Part shown: one piece after another, positions 23,657 through 33,950 of the stretch
How positions within the stretch are numbered: position 1 is the stretch's first letter
Layout: each line of letters opens with the position of its first letter
Source: an uncultured Acidobacteriia bacterium
GTDB lineage: Bacteria; Acidobacteriota; Terriglobia; Bryobacterales; Bryobacteraceae
Direction: 5' to 3'
DNA: 64,000 nucleotides
Assembly (NCBI GenBank): GCA_903881085.1
Contig: CAIRSA010000072.1
Span: 1-64,000, forward strand
The notes under the pieces: model-generated
What the model saw: the letters and a program-made list of their open reading frames with translations, nothing else
What the model was told of the DNA's origin: nothing
Databases searched by the model: none
Made by a program: the position numbers and the translations under genes

Positions 23657-24586
23657 TCAGTTCATGCGGCGCCACTCGTTGTCGAAGGCTTTTTCCGACA
23701 GCGGGATATGTCCATTGAGGTTCTTCACCCCGATATAGAAAAGCGAGCCGGCGAGGCGGGAATGCTCGTTGCGGCTGAGTTCGGCCAGGCGGCGGGAGCG
23801 GTCTTCCGATCTCGGATGGGAGCGGAAGAAGTCCGACACCATCGCGGCCGTTGCGGCCACTGCTTCTCCGGCGGGCGTCTTGCGGTACACCTTCGATTTC
23901 CCTTCGAACGCCTGGCTCATGCGCTGGAACAGGCGCGCGGCGGCTTCGGGATCGTAGGTGGCGTCAATCGACATGCGCATGCCTTGCGCGTCGGCTTCTA
24001 CCTCTTGAAACTGGGAATAGGCGATGGATGCCAGGCGGCGCGATTGATCGATGCCCTGACCAACTTCGGCGGCTCCGACACGCTTCATGGCCACTTCGTA
24101 ACGGTAGTGGTCGATGCAGTGCTTCATATCGACGTGCGACATTTCGTGGCCCAGGATGGCGGCCAGTTCGGCCTCCGATTCTACAAATTCCAGCAGGCCG
24201 CGGAAGACGTAGATCTCGCCGCCGGGCAGGGCGAAGGCGTTGACCTGCGGCGATTCCACGACGTGGAAATGATACGGCATGTCTTTGCGCCGCACGAAGC
24301 CCTTCAGCGACGCGGCGACGCCGGTGACGTATTCGGTCAGGGGCTGGTCTTCGGTCCACGCACCTTTCATTGAGGCAGAGAGCTTAGTGCCAAGCTCAAC
24401 CTCTTCGGCAGTGGAGACGTGGGCGGCCTTCATGGTCACCTGGTCAGCGTCGCGCACCAGGTCGCCCCAGATTTCGCGCACGGAATCGAAACCGATCTGG
24501 CGTTCCAGCTTACCCATGGCGGCGATGCCTGCGCCGGCTGCAACGATGGCGACGACGGCGGCGAAGCGAAGATTCGATTGCATCAT
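23657..24586 (-). CDS. M48-family zinc metalloprotease (Loi/BepA-like), exported
   Basis: A 309-residue protein starting MMQSNLRFAAVVAIVAAGAG, a signal peptide or membrane anchor. The zinc site is H147-E148-x-x-H151 (AAILGHEMSHVDMKH), with a third ligand E197 in FQEVEADAQGM. FALPGGEIYVFRGLL is the usual strand preceding the motif. M48 proteins of this type act in envelope quality control. The ATG overlaps the stop of the DUF2339 gene (ATGA), so the two are coupled; this also fixes the true end of the frameshifted upstream gene. Confidence 0.88.
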   Translation of the reverse strand: MMQSNLRFAAVVAIVAAGAGIAAMGKLERQIGFDSVREIWGDLVRDADQVTMKAAHVSTAEEVELGTKLSASMKGAWTEDQPLTEYVTGVAASLKGFVRRKDMPYHFHVVESPQVNAFALPGGEIYVFRGLLEFVESEAELAAILGHEMSHVDMKHCIDHYRYEVAMKRVGAAEVGQGIDQSRRLASIAYSQFQEVEADAQGMRMSIDATYDPEAAARLFQRMSQAFEGKSKVYRKTPAGEAVAATAAMVSDFFRSHPRSEDRSRRLAELSRNEHSRLAGSLFYIGVKNLNGHIPLSEKAFDNEWRRMN

Positions 24587-27500
24587 AAATATTGCCTTAT
24601 CTGATCGCGGAAGCGTGTGTAGATCCACGATACGGCCAGAAGAATAATCCCCAGTACCAGGAACGAGAGGTAGCGCGCCAGCTGCTCCAGATTGCGCAGG
24701 TCAAAGAAGAACAGTTTCAGGATGCAGAACAGCAGCAGCGCAAGTCCGGCCAGGCGAAGCACGCGCTCGCGCAGCAGGAAGCCGCAGATCAGCAGCAGAA
24801 TGCCTTCGATGCCCCAGGCCACGGTGAGCATGCTGCCCGATACCTCGTGGTAGAGCACCGATGTAAGCAGCGCTGTGGCGATCAATGAGAAGAACGTGCG
24901 GCCACGTGTTTTCGCGGGGCAGCAGCAGTTCCGACGCGTAGAACGCGCCGATGACGCAAGCGGCAATGGCAAGGCGCGCGGCGAGTCCGCCCAGGCTTTC
25001 AGGCATGAAGAAGTTACTTGCCATGCAGCGCAGGAAGGTGAGCAGGGCGATGGCGAAGCTTTGTTGCTTCAGGTCTTCCAGTCCGTTGCGCAGGCCGATG
25101 TACAAGATAACGAGACCCAGCGCCGCCCAGCCGGCAACGGTAAAGACGCGGCCCAGTTCAAAGCGCAGCAGTACAAAGGCGAGTATGGCCGGCGCCCACA
25201 GATGCAACCGGGTCCAAAATGCGTTCATCCTGCCTTCCCGGCCGAGCTGCCACACATGATAATGCGCCGCAAGCACGGGCACCACGGTGAGGATGCGGTG
25301 CGAGATGGGTCCGGTGTAGCCGGTGGTGGTGAAGTTGGCCAGGAACAAACGCCCGAAGACGGCGCAGAAGACCAGGTTGCCGTGGCCGTCGAGCGTGGTT
25401 TCGATCAACGCCAGGGCGAGCACGGCCCACGCCGGAGCCACCAACACATCGGGCAGAGCGATCCACATTGCGGTCATGGCCATCAGCGAGCCAACCGCAG
25501 CGGCTTCGCGGCGCGCCTGATTGCGGAAGGCGAACCACAGCAGCGCGGCGGCGCACACGGCGTAAGATAGCCAGACATAGCGCGGTGCAAATTTATCGAA
25601 GTGCGTGAAGTTGGCGAAGAAAACACCAAGGATGCTGAGCACGGCCACAGCCCACGACGGATAGCGCAACTCCGCGGGCATGCCGAACAGTCCAAGTTCC
25701 AGAAGCACAACAGCGAGCAGCGAGCAAGCGACTCCGCCATATTCGGCCGGTGACAGTTTTGTCACCAGAATGACCGACAGCACCGTCGTGGCAATGGCCG
25801 CGCCCCAACGCAGGTAGCGTATCTCCACCGGAGGCACATCGAGTTTGCGCAACGACATCAGGTAAGCGATTGCGACGCCGATGGCCACCTGGATCCAGCC
25901 TTCGCGCGAATCGGGAAGGCCGTTGTAGACGACCTTGGCGCCGATTCCCATTGCCAGCGCAGCGTAACCCTGATAGCGGAATTCGGACAAGCCGCGGCGC
26001 AGGCCGAATTCGAGCAGCACCAAGCCCAACGCGGCAAGAGCGGAGCCCATGAACCGGTGCGGGCATTCGGCCGCGATCATGATGGCAACCAGTGCCGATG
26101 CCGTATAGCTGAAGAGCAGGCCGGGGCTGCGCAGCGCGCGGTTGGTGTAGAAGATAATGGCGTGCAGCAGCGCTATGTTGCTGGCGCTATGGAAGGTGTG
26201 GCCGAACTGCTCATACTTTCCCTGATCGCCGAGTAGTGTGCCGAGTGAAATAAAGAAGCCGGCGAGCGCGAGCCGTTCAAGCAGCCGTTCGCGCAGTTGC
26301 ATACCGGCCAGGAAGAGGATCTCTGCTTCGATGGCGACGGCGGCGTTGGCCCAGACGCCAGGGGCTTTTGCAGCGAAAGCAGCGACGGAAAGAATCGATG
26401 CGATGATGACCGGCGCTTCATAGCCACCTACGCTAAAGCGTTTTTCCGCGGGGAGCGGGTCACCGTTTTCGTCGCGCGGCGGCACAATGCGCCAACGGAT
26501 TACGGCGCTGGCCAGGTAAAGCGCAGCGGCTCCGAAGCCGAACATGTAGGCATCGCTGGGCGCAACTTTTGACCACTTGTTGAACGAGAGCAGCAGGAAG
26601 GCCATCGTGTTGAGGGGGAAAATCGCGACGGCGAATCCGCTTTGAATGCGGCGCTGCACACGCATCAGGTCGAAGGTTTCAAACACCAGCCAGTAGATGA
26701 ACAGCAGGGCCTGCGTGGAATTCAGCGGGCTGCCCGAATCGCCGCGCGAGATGAGCGTGCCATACGTGGCGATGAGGCCGAACAAAGCCATGGGGTACCA
26801 ATTGAAGCGGTGCGCCAGATAAAGCAGCGAGCCTGCCAGCGGCAGCAGGGCAATGGCCGCCATCGGCGTGGAAGGCGATAACGCGAGCGCTGCAAAGGCG
26901 GTGAAGTAGGCCACTCCGGTAGCGCCTTGCGAGCCGTAGCGCAGCGTGTGGCCTATCATGGCCGCAGCCACGGCAAGCAGCAGCAGGCTGCCGATAATGG
27001 GGTCCGAAATCACGCGGGTGGCCTCGACGGCGTACATCGCGTAGGCCGTGAAGTAGAGCGAGGCCCAACCGGCCCCGATCAGGCCGCGGGCGAAAATCTT
27101 GTAGGTCTCCTTGCGCTCGACAACAATGCCCGCAGCCAGTAATGACAGGCTGACGGCGAGGCCCGTGGTGACGCGCCCGGCCGGTCCCATCTGGGTGAAG
27201 GAGTAGCTCAGCAACAGCGCGATGGCGATCACCACCACCAGAGCTCCGAGTTTGTTGAACAGGTTTCCGCCGATGAGCGCTTCCCACTCCTGGCCGGACA
27301 TCTGGTCGCGCATGCGGTCAGCCAGCGATGGCCCCTGCGGAACAAATACTGGTGGTGGCGGAGGCTCAGGCAGCGGCGCCGGGATTGCGGGCTGGGGCTC
27401 TGGCGGCAGTTCGGGCAAGACAACAGGTAATGGAGGAGGTTCTGTTGGTAGCGGTGGAGGACTCGCTACCACCGGCTGGGGTTCAGGTTGGATGACTGGT

Positions 27501-27715
27501 TCAGGCTGTTGCAAAGGGGCAGGCGCCACGATGGCGCCCCGCGCCAGTTGCTGTTCCAGTTGATAAATTCGTGCAACAAGTGCGCCGATCTGGCTGGCAT
27601 CGATGCGTTCCTCTTCCAGCTTACGAAGTTTCTCTTCGAGTTCGGTGAACCTGCCGCGGATCATCACCCAGCGGATGAAGAGCACAATCAGAACTACGAA
27701 TAATAGAAATTCCAT
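24583..27715 (-). pseudogene. DUF2339 polytopic membrane protein, split by a frameshift
   Basis: The main frame encodes about 930 residues. An N-terminal helix and coiled coil (MEFLLFVVLIVLFIRWVM, then LEEKLRKLEEE) are followed by a Pro/Glu-rich linker of about 70 residues and then some 25 hydrophobic segments beginning EWEALIGGNLFNKLGA, the DUF2339 hallmark. Near 24916-24919 it leaves frame at a run of four Gs (plus strand). The next frame carries the missing end, RTFFSLIATALLTSVLYHEV through to RDQIRQYL, stopping at 24583. Removing one base from the G run restores about 1,043 codons. This is either a recent 1-bp insertion or a consensus error. The function of the family is unknown. Confidence 0.82.
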
Positions 27716-27780
27716 ACCGTCCACACCTGTTTATTCCGCCGCTAACGAAAACCTTTCACATACATATGCGAAATCCGAGG

Positions 27781-28842
<1,062 letters not shown>

Positions 28843-28955
28843 GGTTTGATGCCATATCATACTATGCCAGGGCACTTGGCTAACAGGTCGTCAGGAAGCC
28901 ACTGGAACGCCCCGCCGCGAATCGTGAGATAATATTATCAGGCGCAGCCGCCGCC

Positions 28956-28960
28956 AGGAG
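28956..28960 (+). promoter_or_regulatory. Shine-Dalgarno site that selects an ATT start in typA
   Basis: AGGAG lies 7 bases before ATT 28968-28970. It is the only strong ribosome site near the 5' end of the gene. The first conventional start codon in frame (GTG 29034) lies beyond the P-loop and has no such site. Confidence 0.65.
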
Positions 28961-28967
28961 ATTCCCC

Positions 28968-30761
28968 ATTCGCAACGAACTGATCCGAAACATTGCCATT
29001 ATTGCGCACGTTGACCACGGTAAGACTACACTTGTGGACGCCATGCTACGCCAGAGCGGTATTTTCCGCGCTAACGAAGCCGTGGCAGATCGCATGATGG
29101 ATTCCAACGACTTGGAGCGCGAGCGTGGTATCACGATTCTCGCCAAGACCACCGGCGTACATTACCACGGCGTCAAAATTAATATTGTAGATACCCCGGG
29201 TCACAGCGACTTCGGCGGAGAAGTTGAGCGCGCGCTGAAGATTGTCGACGGCGTGATGCTGCTGGTTGATGCCAGCGAAGGCCCGCTGCCGCAGACCCGC
29301 TACGTGCTGGGTAAAGCGCTCGAAGCCAAGCTGCGTCCGGTTGTCGTCATCAACAAGATTGACCGTCCCGATGCGCGCATTCAGGAAGTATTGAACGAGG
29401 TCTACGATCTCTTCATCGATCTGGATGCGACGGAAGAACAACTCGACTTCCCCATCATCTATTCGAACGGCAAGGCCGGTATCGCCAAGTCGACGATGGA
29501 AGACGAAAGCACAGATCTGCGTCCGCTGTTTGAAATGATTCTGCGCGAGATTCCGCCGCCTGCTGGATACCCGGAACTGCCGCTGCAGTTCCTTGTCGCC
29601 AACCTTGATTACAGCGATTATCTTGGCCGCCTTGCCATTGGCCGCGTGTTTAACGGCACTTTGAAAATGGGCGAGGAAGTGAGCATCTGCAAGCTGGATG
29701 GCTCCTTCCAGAAAACCAAAATCACCAAGATCTTTTCGTTCGAAGGCCTGAAGCGCGTAGACGAAATGATCGGCCATACGGGCGACGTGCTGGCCATTGC
29801 AGGTCTGGAAGGCATCACCATCGGTGAGACTCTTTCAGAGTCGGAGGATCCGAAGCCGCTGCCGAAGATTCAGATCGACGAGCCGACCATCGCCATGACC
29901 TTTACGGTGAACACTTCGCCGTTCGCAGGCAAGGAAGGCAATTTCGTAACGTCCCGCAATTTGCGCGATCGTCTGGACAAAGAACTGCTGACCAACGTTT
30001 CCATCAAGGTGGAAGAAGCGGGCGGTCCGGACGCCTTCAAAGTGATGGGCCGCGGCGAACTGCAGCTGGCAATTCTGATCGAGATGATGCGCCGCGAAGG
30101 CTTCGAGCTGGCAGTAGGCAAGCCGGAGATCATCACCAAGATGATCGATGGCAAAGTGCATGAACCACTGGAAATGCTGATCGTCGATTGCCCGGAACAG
30201 TTCGTGGGCGTGGTGATGGAAAAGCTCGGCATGCGCAAGGGCAAGATGACGAAGATGGTGAACCACGGTTCGGGCCGAGTACGTTCCGAGTTCGCGGTTC
30301 CTTCGCGCGGTCTGATCGGCTTGCGTAGCGAGATGCTGACCGATACGCGCGGCACGGCCATCATGAACTCTCTGTTCCATGGCTTCATTGAATGGCAGGG
30401 CGATATTCCGCACCGTCCGACGGGTGCGCTGATTGCTGACCGCTCCGGTAAAACCACCGGCCACGCGATCTGGAATCTGCAGGAACGCGGCGATATGTTC
30501 GTGTCGCCGGCGACCGAAGTTTACGAAGGCATGATCGTGGGCGAGAACGCGCGCGATGCCGATTTGAACGTGAACATCGTGAAGGAAAAGAAGCTTACCA
30601 ACATGCGCGCATCGAGCGCGGATGAAGCGATTCGCCTGGTTCCGCCGCGGTTATTGAACCTGGAACAGGCAATTGAGTTCATCGCCGATGACGAGCTGGT
30701 GGAGATCACACCCAAGTCCATTCGTTTACGTAAAAAAATCTTGAAGGCGAATCAGCGCTAG
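28968..30761 (+). CDS. typA: Ribosome-associated GTPase TypA/BipA, apparent ATT start
   Basis: A 597-residue translational GTPase. G1 is AHVDHGKTT (residues 13-21), switch II is [12 protein letters not shown] and G4 is [10 protein letters not shown], followed by EF-G-like domains and the BipA-specific C-terminal domain ([17 protein letters not shown]). No ATG, GTG or TTG exists between the upstream in-frame stop and GTG 29034, which would delete the P-loop. The frame upstream reads [20 protein letters not shown], matching family N-termini. ATT 28968 with AGGAG 7 bases upstream is the best start; CTG 28980 is an alternative without a ribosome site. TypA assists 50S assembly and stress adaptation. 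Confidence 0.93.
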   Translation: MRNELIRNIAIIAHVDHGKTTLVDAMLRQSGIFRANEAVADRMMDSNDLERERGITILAKTTGVHYHGVKINIVDTPGHSDFGGEVERALKIVDGVMLLVDASEGPLPQTRYVLGKALEAKLRPVVVINKIDRPDARIQEVLNEVYDLFIDLDATEEQLDFPIIYSNGKAGIAKSTMEDESTDLRPLFEMILREIPPPAGYPELPLQFLVANLDYSDYLGRLAIGRVFNGTLKMGEEVSICKLDGSFQKTKITKIFSFEGLKRVDEMIGHTGDVLAIAGLEGITIGETLSESEDPKPLPKIQIDEPTIAMTFTVNTSPFAGKEGNFVTSRNLRDRLDKELLTNVSIKVEEAGGPDAFKVMGRGELQLAILIEMMRREGFELAVGKPEIITKMIDGKVHEPLEMLIVDCPEQFVGVVMEKLGMRKGKMTKMVNHGSGRVRSEFAVPSRGLIGLRSEMLTDTRGTAIMNSLFHGFIEWQGDIPHRPTGALIADRSGKTTGHAIWNLQERGDMFVSPATEVYEGMIVGENARDADLNVNIVKEKKLTNMRASSADEAIRLVPPRLLNLEQAIEFIADDELVEITPKSIRLRKKILKANQR

Positions 30762-30764
30762 CGC

Positions 30765-30816
30765 TTGACTTTCGCCTCGCGGTTATTTTACCTTAAACGA
30801 TTCAGTCTAATAAGAT
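30765..30816 (+). promoter_or_regulatory. Candidate promoters before the rsbW-like gene
   Basis: TTGACT (30765-30770) with TACCTT 18 bases further on, and a second possible -10 TAAGAT (30811-30816) placed 7 bases before the ATG at 30824. The second would give a leaderless transcript. No ribosome site is visible. Confidence 0.35.
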
Positions 30817-30823
30817 AGAAGCG

Positions 30824-31264
30824 ATGGCGGACCACTTAAACGTAGATAGCCGGAATGTGGACAAGTTCTTCGACTCCTCCCTGGAGAGTGTCGATGCGGC
30901 TGAGGAATTGGCGATTGCGATCGCTTCCTCCATTGGGTTCGATGAGGATGGCCAGCACGAACTAGGCATGGCCGTTCGCGAAGCGATGGTGAATGCAGTT
31001 GTGCATGGCAATCGCTACAGCTTGAAGCACAAGGTGCATTTTCAGGTGTCGGCTGATACCACCGGCGTCACCGTTACAATCACCGACGAAGGCGAAGGCT
31101 TTGAGCCGAAGGCAGTGGCAGATCCGCTGGAGCAGGACAATTTGCTTAAGCAATCGGGGCGTGGAATTTTGTTGATCCAGGCCTTCGTGAATGAAGTGGA
31201 TATCCGGCGTGTCCAACCGCGCGGTACGGAAGTGGTAATGAAGAAGTTTTTGGGCAGCGAATAG
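30824..31264 (+). CDS. RsbW/SpoIIAB-like anti-sigma serine kinase (HATPase_c_2)
   Basis: A 146-residue GHKL ATPase. The N box is AVREAMVNAVVHGN (E53, N57, H61-N63), G1 is TITDEGEGFEP and G2 is SGRGILLIQAF. Members phosphorylate an STAS anti-anti-sigma factor and bind a sigma factor when ADP-bound or free. An STAS gene follows 48 bases later, giving the classic partner-switch pair. No SigB-type sigma gene follows, so the final target may be an ECF sigma elsewhere or a non-sigma protein. Confidence 0.88.
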   Translation: MADHLNVDSRNVDKFFDSSLESVDAAEELAIAIASSIGFDEDGQHELGMAVREAMVNAVVHGNRYSLKHKVHFQVSADTTGVTVTITDEGEGFEPKAVADPLEQDNLLKQSGRGILLIQAFVNEVDIRRVQPRGTEVVMKKFLGSE

Positions 31265-31312
31265 CGGCTCTGGCGTATTACAATCTAAATTTCTGTTGAG
31301 GGAGGCATAATC

Positions 31313-31657
31313 GTGAGCGTAAAATTGACTACCAGGCAGGTTGGCGACGTCACCGTCATCGACGCAGTTGGACGAATCACTTTGGGTGAGGGCTCCAGCA
31401 CATTTCGTGACATGATTCGCGACATGGCCGCAGCCGGCAATAAGAAAGTGTTACTGAACCTGGGCGAAGTATCGTACATCGATAGCTCTGGGATCGGCGA
31501 ACTGGTTTCCGGTTTCACCACCATTACGAATCATGGCGGCAACCTGAAGCTTTTGAATTTGACCAAACGCGTGAAGGATCTGCTGCAGATCACCAAGTTG
31601 TATACGGTTTTCGAAGTGCATGATGACGAAGCCGGCGCAGTGCGCAGCTTCTCGTAA
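31313..31657 (+). CDS. STAS-domain anti-anti-sigma factor
   Basis: A 114-residue protein beginning at GTG 31313 after GGGAGGCATAATC, a clear ribosome site. The STAS signature VSYIDSSGIGELVSG holds the phosphorylatable serine (S58 or S59). It is the expected substrate of the preceding kinase. A REP-like palindrome follows 11 bases after the stop. Confidence 0.9.
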   Translation: MSVKLTTRQVGDVTVIDAVGRITLGEGSSTFRDMIRDMAAAGNKKVLLNLGEVSYIDSSGIGELVSGFTTITNHGGNLKLLNLTKRVKDLLQITKLYTVFEVHDDEAGAVRSFS

Positions 31658-31668
31658 ACGATATCGAA

Positions 31669-31741
31669 ACCGCTCCCTTACGGTCGCGGCTCGGGGTGAA
31701 GCAGACCATTGCTCACCGAGCCGCGACCGTAAGGGAGCGGT
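31669..31741. repeat. REP-like palindrome, family A (perfect 26-bp arms)
   Basis: Arms at 31669-31694 and 31716-31741 are perfectly complementary (core CTTACGGTCGCGGCTCGG) around a 21-base loop. It lies between the convergent STAS gene and ksgA. Same family as 10182-10254. Confidence 0.88.
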
Positions 31742-31744
31742 GCC

Positions 31745-32476
31745 TTAACTGTTTGCCAAGCGTTCAAACAGATCCCGCAGCTGTGGGATCGTAAGCTGTT
31801 CTGCCCGCAATCCCGCCTCAGGCATCGCTTCCAACACATTTTTCGGATAATACTGCAGCAGATTATTGCGCAGCGTTTTGCGCTTCTGGCGGAAAACGCG
31901 GCTGGCAAAGGTAAGGAACGCCGTCTGGTCTGGCAGATCCTGCTTCAGCTGCAGCCCAACCACGGCAGAGTCGACTTTCGGCGGAGGAGAGAAGCTGCCC
32001 GGCGAAATGTTGAAGAGTATCTTCGCCTCAGCGTAGGTCTGGCAGAGTATCGACAGGTAGCCGTAATCGCGCGAGCCGTGCGGCGCGGTGAGGCGCACCG
32101 CAACTTCCTTCTGGATCAGAACCACCGCATGCGATATGACGGCACGCGCGTTGAAGATCTTTTCGAGAATCGGCGAGGTGATGTAATAGGGCAGGTTCCC
32201 GGCGACGACGGCCGGTCCCCACTGCGTCAGATCGGTCTGGAGCACATCGGCATGCACCACTTCCAACTTGGCGCGCCAGCTGAGCGAGGCGACCATTTCC
32301 GGGTCCACTTCAATTGCGATCACCCGCTGCGCCCGTTCGAGCAGGAACCAGGTGAGCGCACCGCGACCCGGGCCAATTTCGATGACGAGCGGTGCGTCCT
32401 GCTGACATGCAACCGCAGCGATGCGTTCCAGGATGGTCTTGTCTTTTAGAAAATGCTGCCCGAACTTCTGTCCCAG
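31745..32476 (-). CDS. ksgA: 16S rRNA dimethyladenosine transferase KsgA/RsmA, apparent CTG start
   Basis: A 243-residue methyltransferase. The N-terminus is GQKFGQHFLKDKTILERIA, motif I is VIEIGPGRGALT, motif IV is VAGNLPYYITSPI, and the C-terminal RNA-contacting helices include FRQKRKTLRNNLL. It dimethylates A1518 and A1519 of 16S rRNA. From the upstream TAA (32480-32482) to GTG 32323 the frame has no ATG, GTG or TTG, and starting at 32323 would remove motif I. CTG 32474-32476, 8 bases after AGAGG and one codon past the upstream stop, gives the family N-terminus exactly. It is the third gene of the sigma/anti-sigma operon. Confidence 0.93.
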   Translation of the reverse strand: MGQKFGQHFLKDKTILERIAAVACQQDAPLVIEIGPGRGALTWFLLERAQRVIAIEVDPEMVASLSWRAKLEVVHADVLQTDLTQWGPAVVAGNLPYYITSPILEKIFNARAVISHAVVLIQKEVAVRLTAPHGSRDYGYLSILCQTYAEAKILFNISPGSFSPPPKVDSAVVGLQLKQDLPDQTAFLTFASRVFRQKRKTLRNNLLQYYPKNVLEAMPEAGLRAEQLTIPQLRDLFERLANS

Positions 32477-32479
32477 AGA

Positions 32480-33172
32480 TTAACCTCTTACGTCCACCTG
32501 ACTGCGGCGCAACGTCACGCGCACCGTGCCATAGGTCGGTTGGCCAAAGAAGTTGGCCGGAGTGAACCGTGTAAACAACAGGCTGTTCACGATGGTGCGG
32601 CGCATCTCCTCATCTTTCCACGGGCCTGGCTTTACTCCAGGGATCGCATAGTCGACCATGCGGCCTTGATTATCGATAGTCACATCGAGAATCACCGTAT
32701 CGTCGCTCAATCCAAAAGGACCCAGTGCATCGAGCGTGGCGCTGGTGTACCAACCGGCAGGTACATCGTTCGCCGGCGTATAAACGCGGGCAAAGGTGGG
32801 GGCGATCAGACCAAACAGAATCAATGCGGATGCGAGGCCACCGGCAAACGGGATGGCAAATGGGCGCATCATATTATCAACGTACAGCCCCAAAGTAAGC
32901 CGCCAGTCATCCAGGCGGGTGGCCCAAGTCTGGCGGACAAGCTGACGGGCCCGTTCGCGCGAAGCGATCACGCGAAGGTTGGTGCGAAGATTGGCCGGCA
33001 GGGCGAAGCGCCGCGCGGACTTTAATGTCTCTCTCATCTGGACGAACGACTCACTGGCGGAAGCACATTCAGGACATTCCGCCAGATGCTTGCGAATCGC
33101 CGTAAACTCACTTTCGGGCACCCTCGCCCCTACGTATTCCGAGATAGTACTGCGAACTGTTTGGCAATTCAT
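32480..33172 (-). CDS. Zinc-finger anti-sigma factor with TonB-like C-terminus
   Basis: A 230-residue membrane protein. The N-terminal ZAS motif is H29-x3-C33-x2-C36 (IRKHLAECPECA), with C3 as a possible extra ligand. A transmembrane helix lies near residues 104-127 (FAGGLASALILFGLIAPTFA). The periplasmic part has a TonB_C-like sequence (VILDVTIDNQGRMVDYAI and GTVRVTLRR). It starts 4 bases after the ECF sigma gene, its probable target. The TonB-like domain may sense or interact with envelope proteins, which is inference. Confidence 0.83.
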   Translation of the reverse strand: MNCQTVRSTISEYVGARVPESEFTAIRKHLAECPECASASESFVQMRETLKSARRFALPANLRTNLRVIASRERARQLVRQTWATRLDDWRLTLGLYVDNMMRPFAIPFAGGLASALILFGLIAPTFARVYTPANDVPAGWYTSATLDALGPFGLSDDTVILDVTIDNQGRMVDYAIPGVKPGPWKDEEMRRTIVNSLLFTRFTPANFFGQPTYGTVRVTLRRSQVDVRG

Positions 33173-33176
33173 ATAG

Positions 33177-33863
33177 CTACCTGGCCTGCCCCGCCGGTTG
33201 TTGTACCCATTGATTAGCCGGCCCCGGCGAGAGCCTGCTTTCGAGCGACTTGCGCAACGACTCGCGTCCGCGCAGAATCCTTGACTTCACTGTTCCCATG
33301 GAGATCTGCATGATCTCGGCGATTTCTTCATAGCTTAAGTCGTCAATATCGCGAAGCACCACCGCGGCACGAAAGGCCGGGTTCACATCTTTCAATGCGT
33401 CTTCGATAATAGCGTGACGCTCTTCATTTAGCGCCCAGTCGTAGGGCGTGCGGCCGGGGTCGGAGAGCGATTCCCGCAGCGACATCGTGCCATCTTCTTC
33501 CGGTTCCAGCCCGATTTCCTGCTTGCGATGGCGGCTGAACCAGCGGCGGTGGTTGTAGGCTTCGTTGACGGCGATGCGATAGATCCAGGTTTTCAGGCTG
33601 CTCTGGCCGCGGAAGTTACCTACGTTACGAAAAACTTTGAGAAAGACTTCCTGCACTACGTCGTTGGCGTCGGCCGGATCATTCAGCAGCCGCAGGACAA
33701 GGTTGTAGATGGGGTGTTCAAAGCGCGCGAGAAGCGTTTCGTAGGCGTCTTCCAGGCCTGCCTGCAAGCCTTCCAGAAGCCGGGCTTGGAACACATCGCC
33801 TTGGATGCCTTCCGTGCTTGTCGAGCAATTATCGAGATGTAATCCAATAGTGGAGTCAGCCAC
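33177..33863 (-). CDS. ECF RNA polymerase sigma factor (RpoE/SigW type)
   Basis: A 228-residue sigma factor. Region 2 is IYNLVLRLLNDPADANDVVQ with VFLKVFRNVGNFRGQSSLKT and the core-binding W-x-Y-R-I-A-x-N-E-A. Region 4 is LSYEEIAEIMQISMGTVKSR followed by LRGRESLRK. The GTG at 33861-33863 is preferred because AAGGGA lies 7 bases before it; a TTG 27 bases upstream also fits. The following gene is its zinc-finger anti-sigma factor, so it is likely an envelope-stress regulator. Co-transcription with ksgA is unusual. Confidence 0.92.
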   Translation of the reverse strand: MADSTIGLHLDNCSTSTEGIQGDVFQARLLEGLQAGLEDAYETLLARFEHPIYNLVLRLLNDPADANDVVQEVFLKVFRNVGNFRGQSSLKTWIYRIAVNEAYNHRRWFSRHRKQEIGLEPEEDGTMSLRESLSDPGRTPYDWALNEERHAIIEDALKDVNPAFRAAVVLRDIDDLSYEEIAEIMQISMGTVKSRILRGRESLRKSLESRLSPGPANQWVQQPAGQAR

Positions 33864-33950
33864 GGCAGTGTCCCTTACGTCTAATCTCAACCTACCACAG
33901 AATCGACCGCACTAAGTTTGACACCGGTGCGGTGGAAATAGTTTCCGGCT

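Noticed and set aside
23243-24373. 376-residue plus-strand frame across cheY and the M48 protease
   Set aside because: It spans two well-supported minus-strand genes and their gap, with no motif of its own.
24900-24925. Programmed ribosomal frameshift in the DUF2339 gene
   Set aside because: No classical slippery heptamer or downstream structure was seen; a one-base homopolymer change explains the break.
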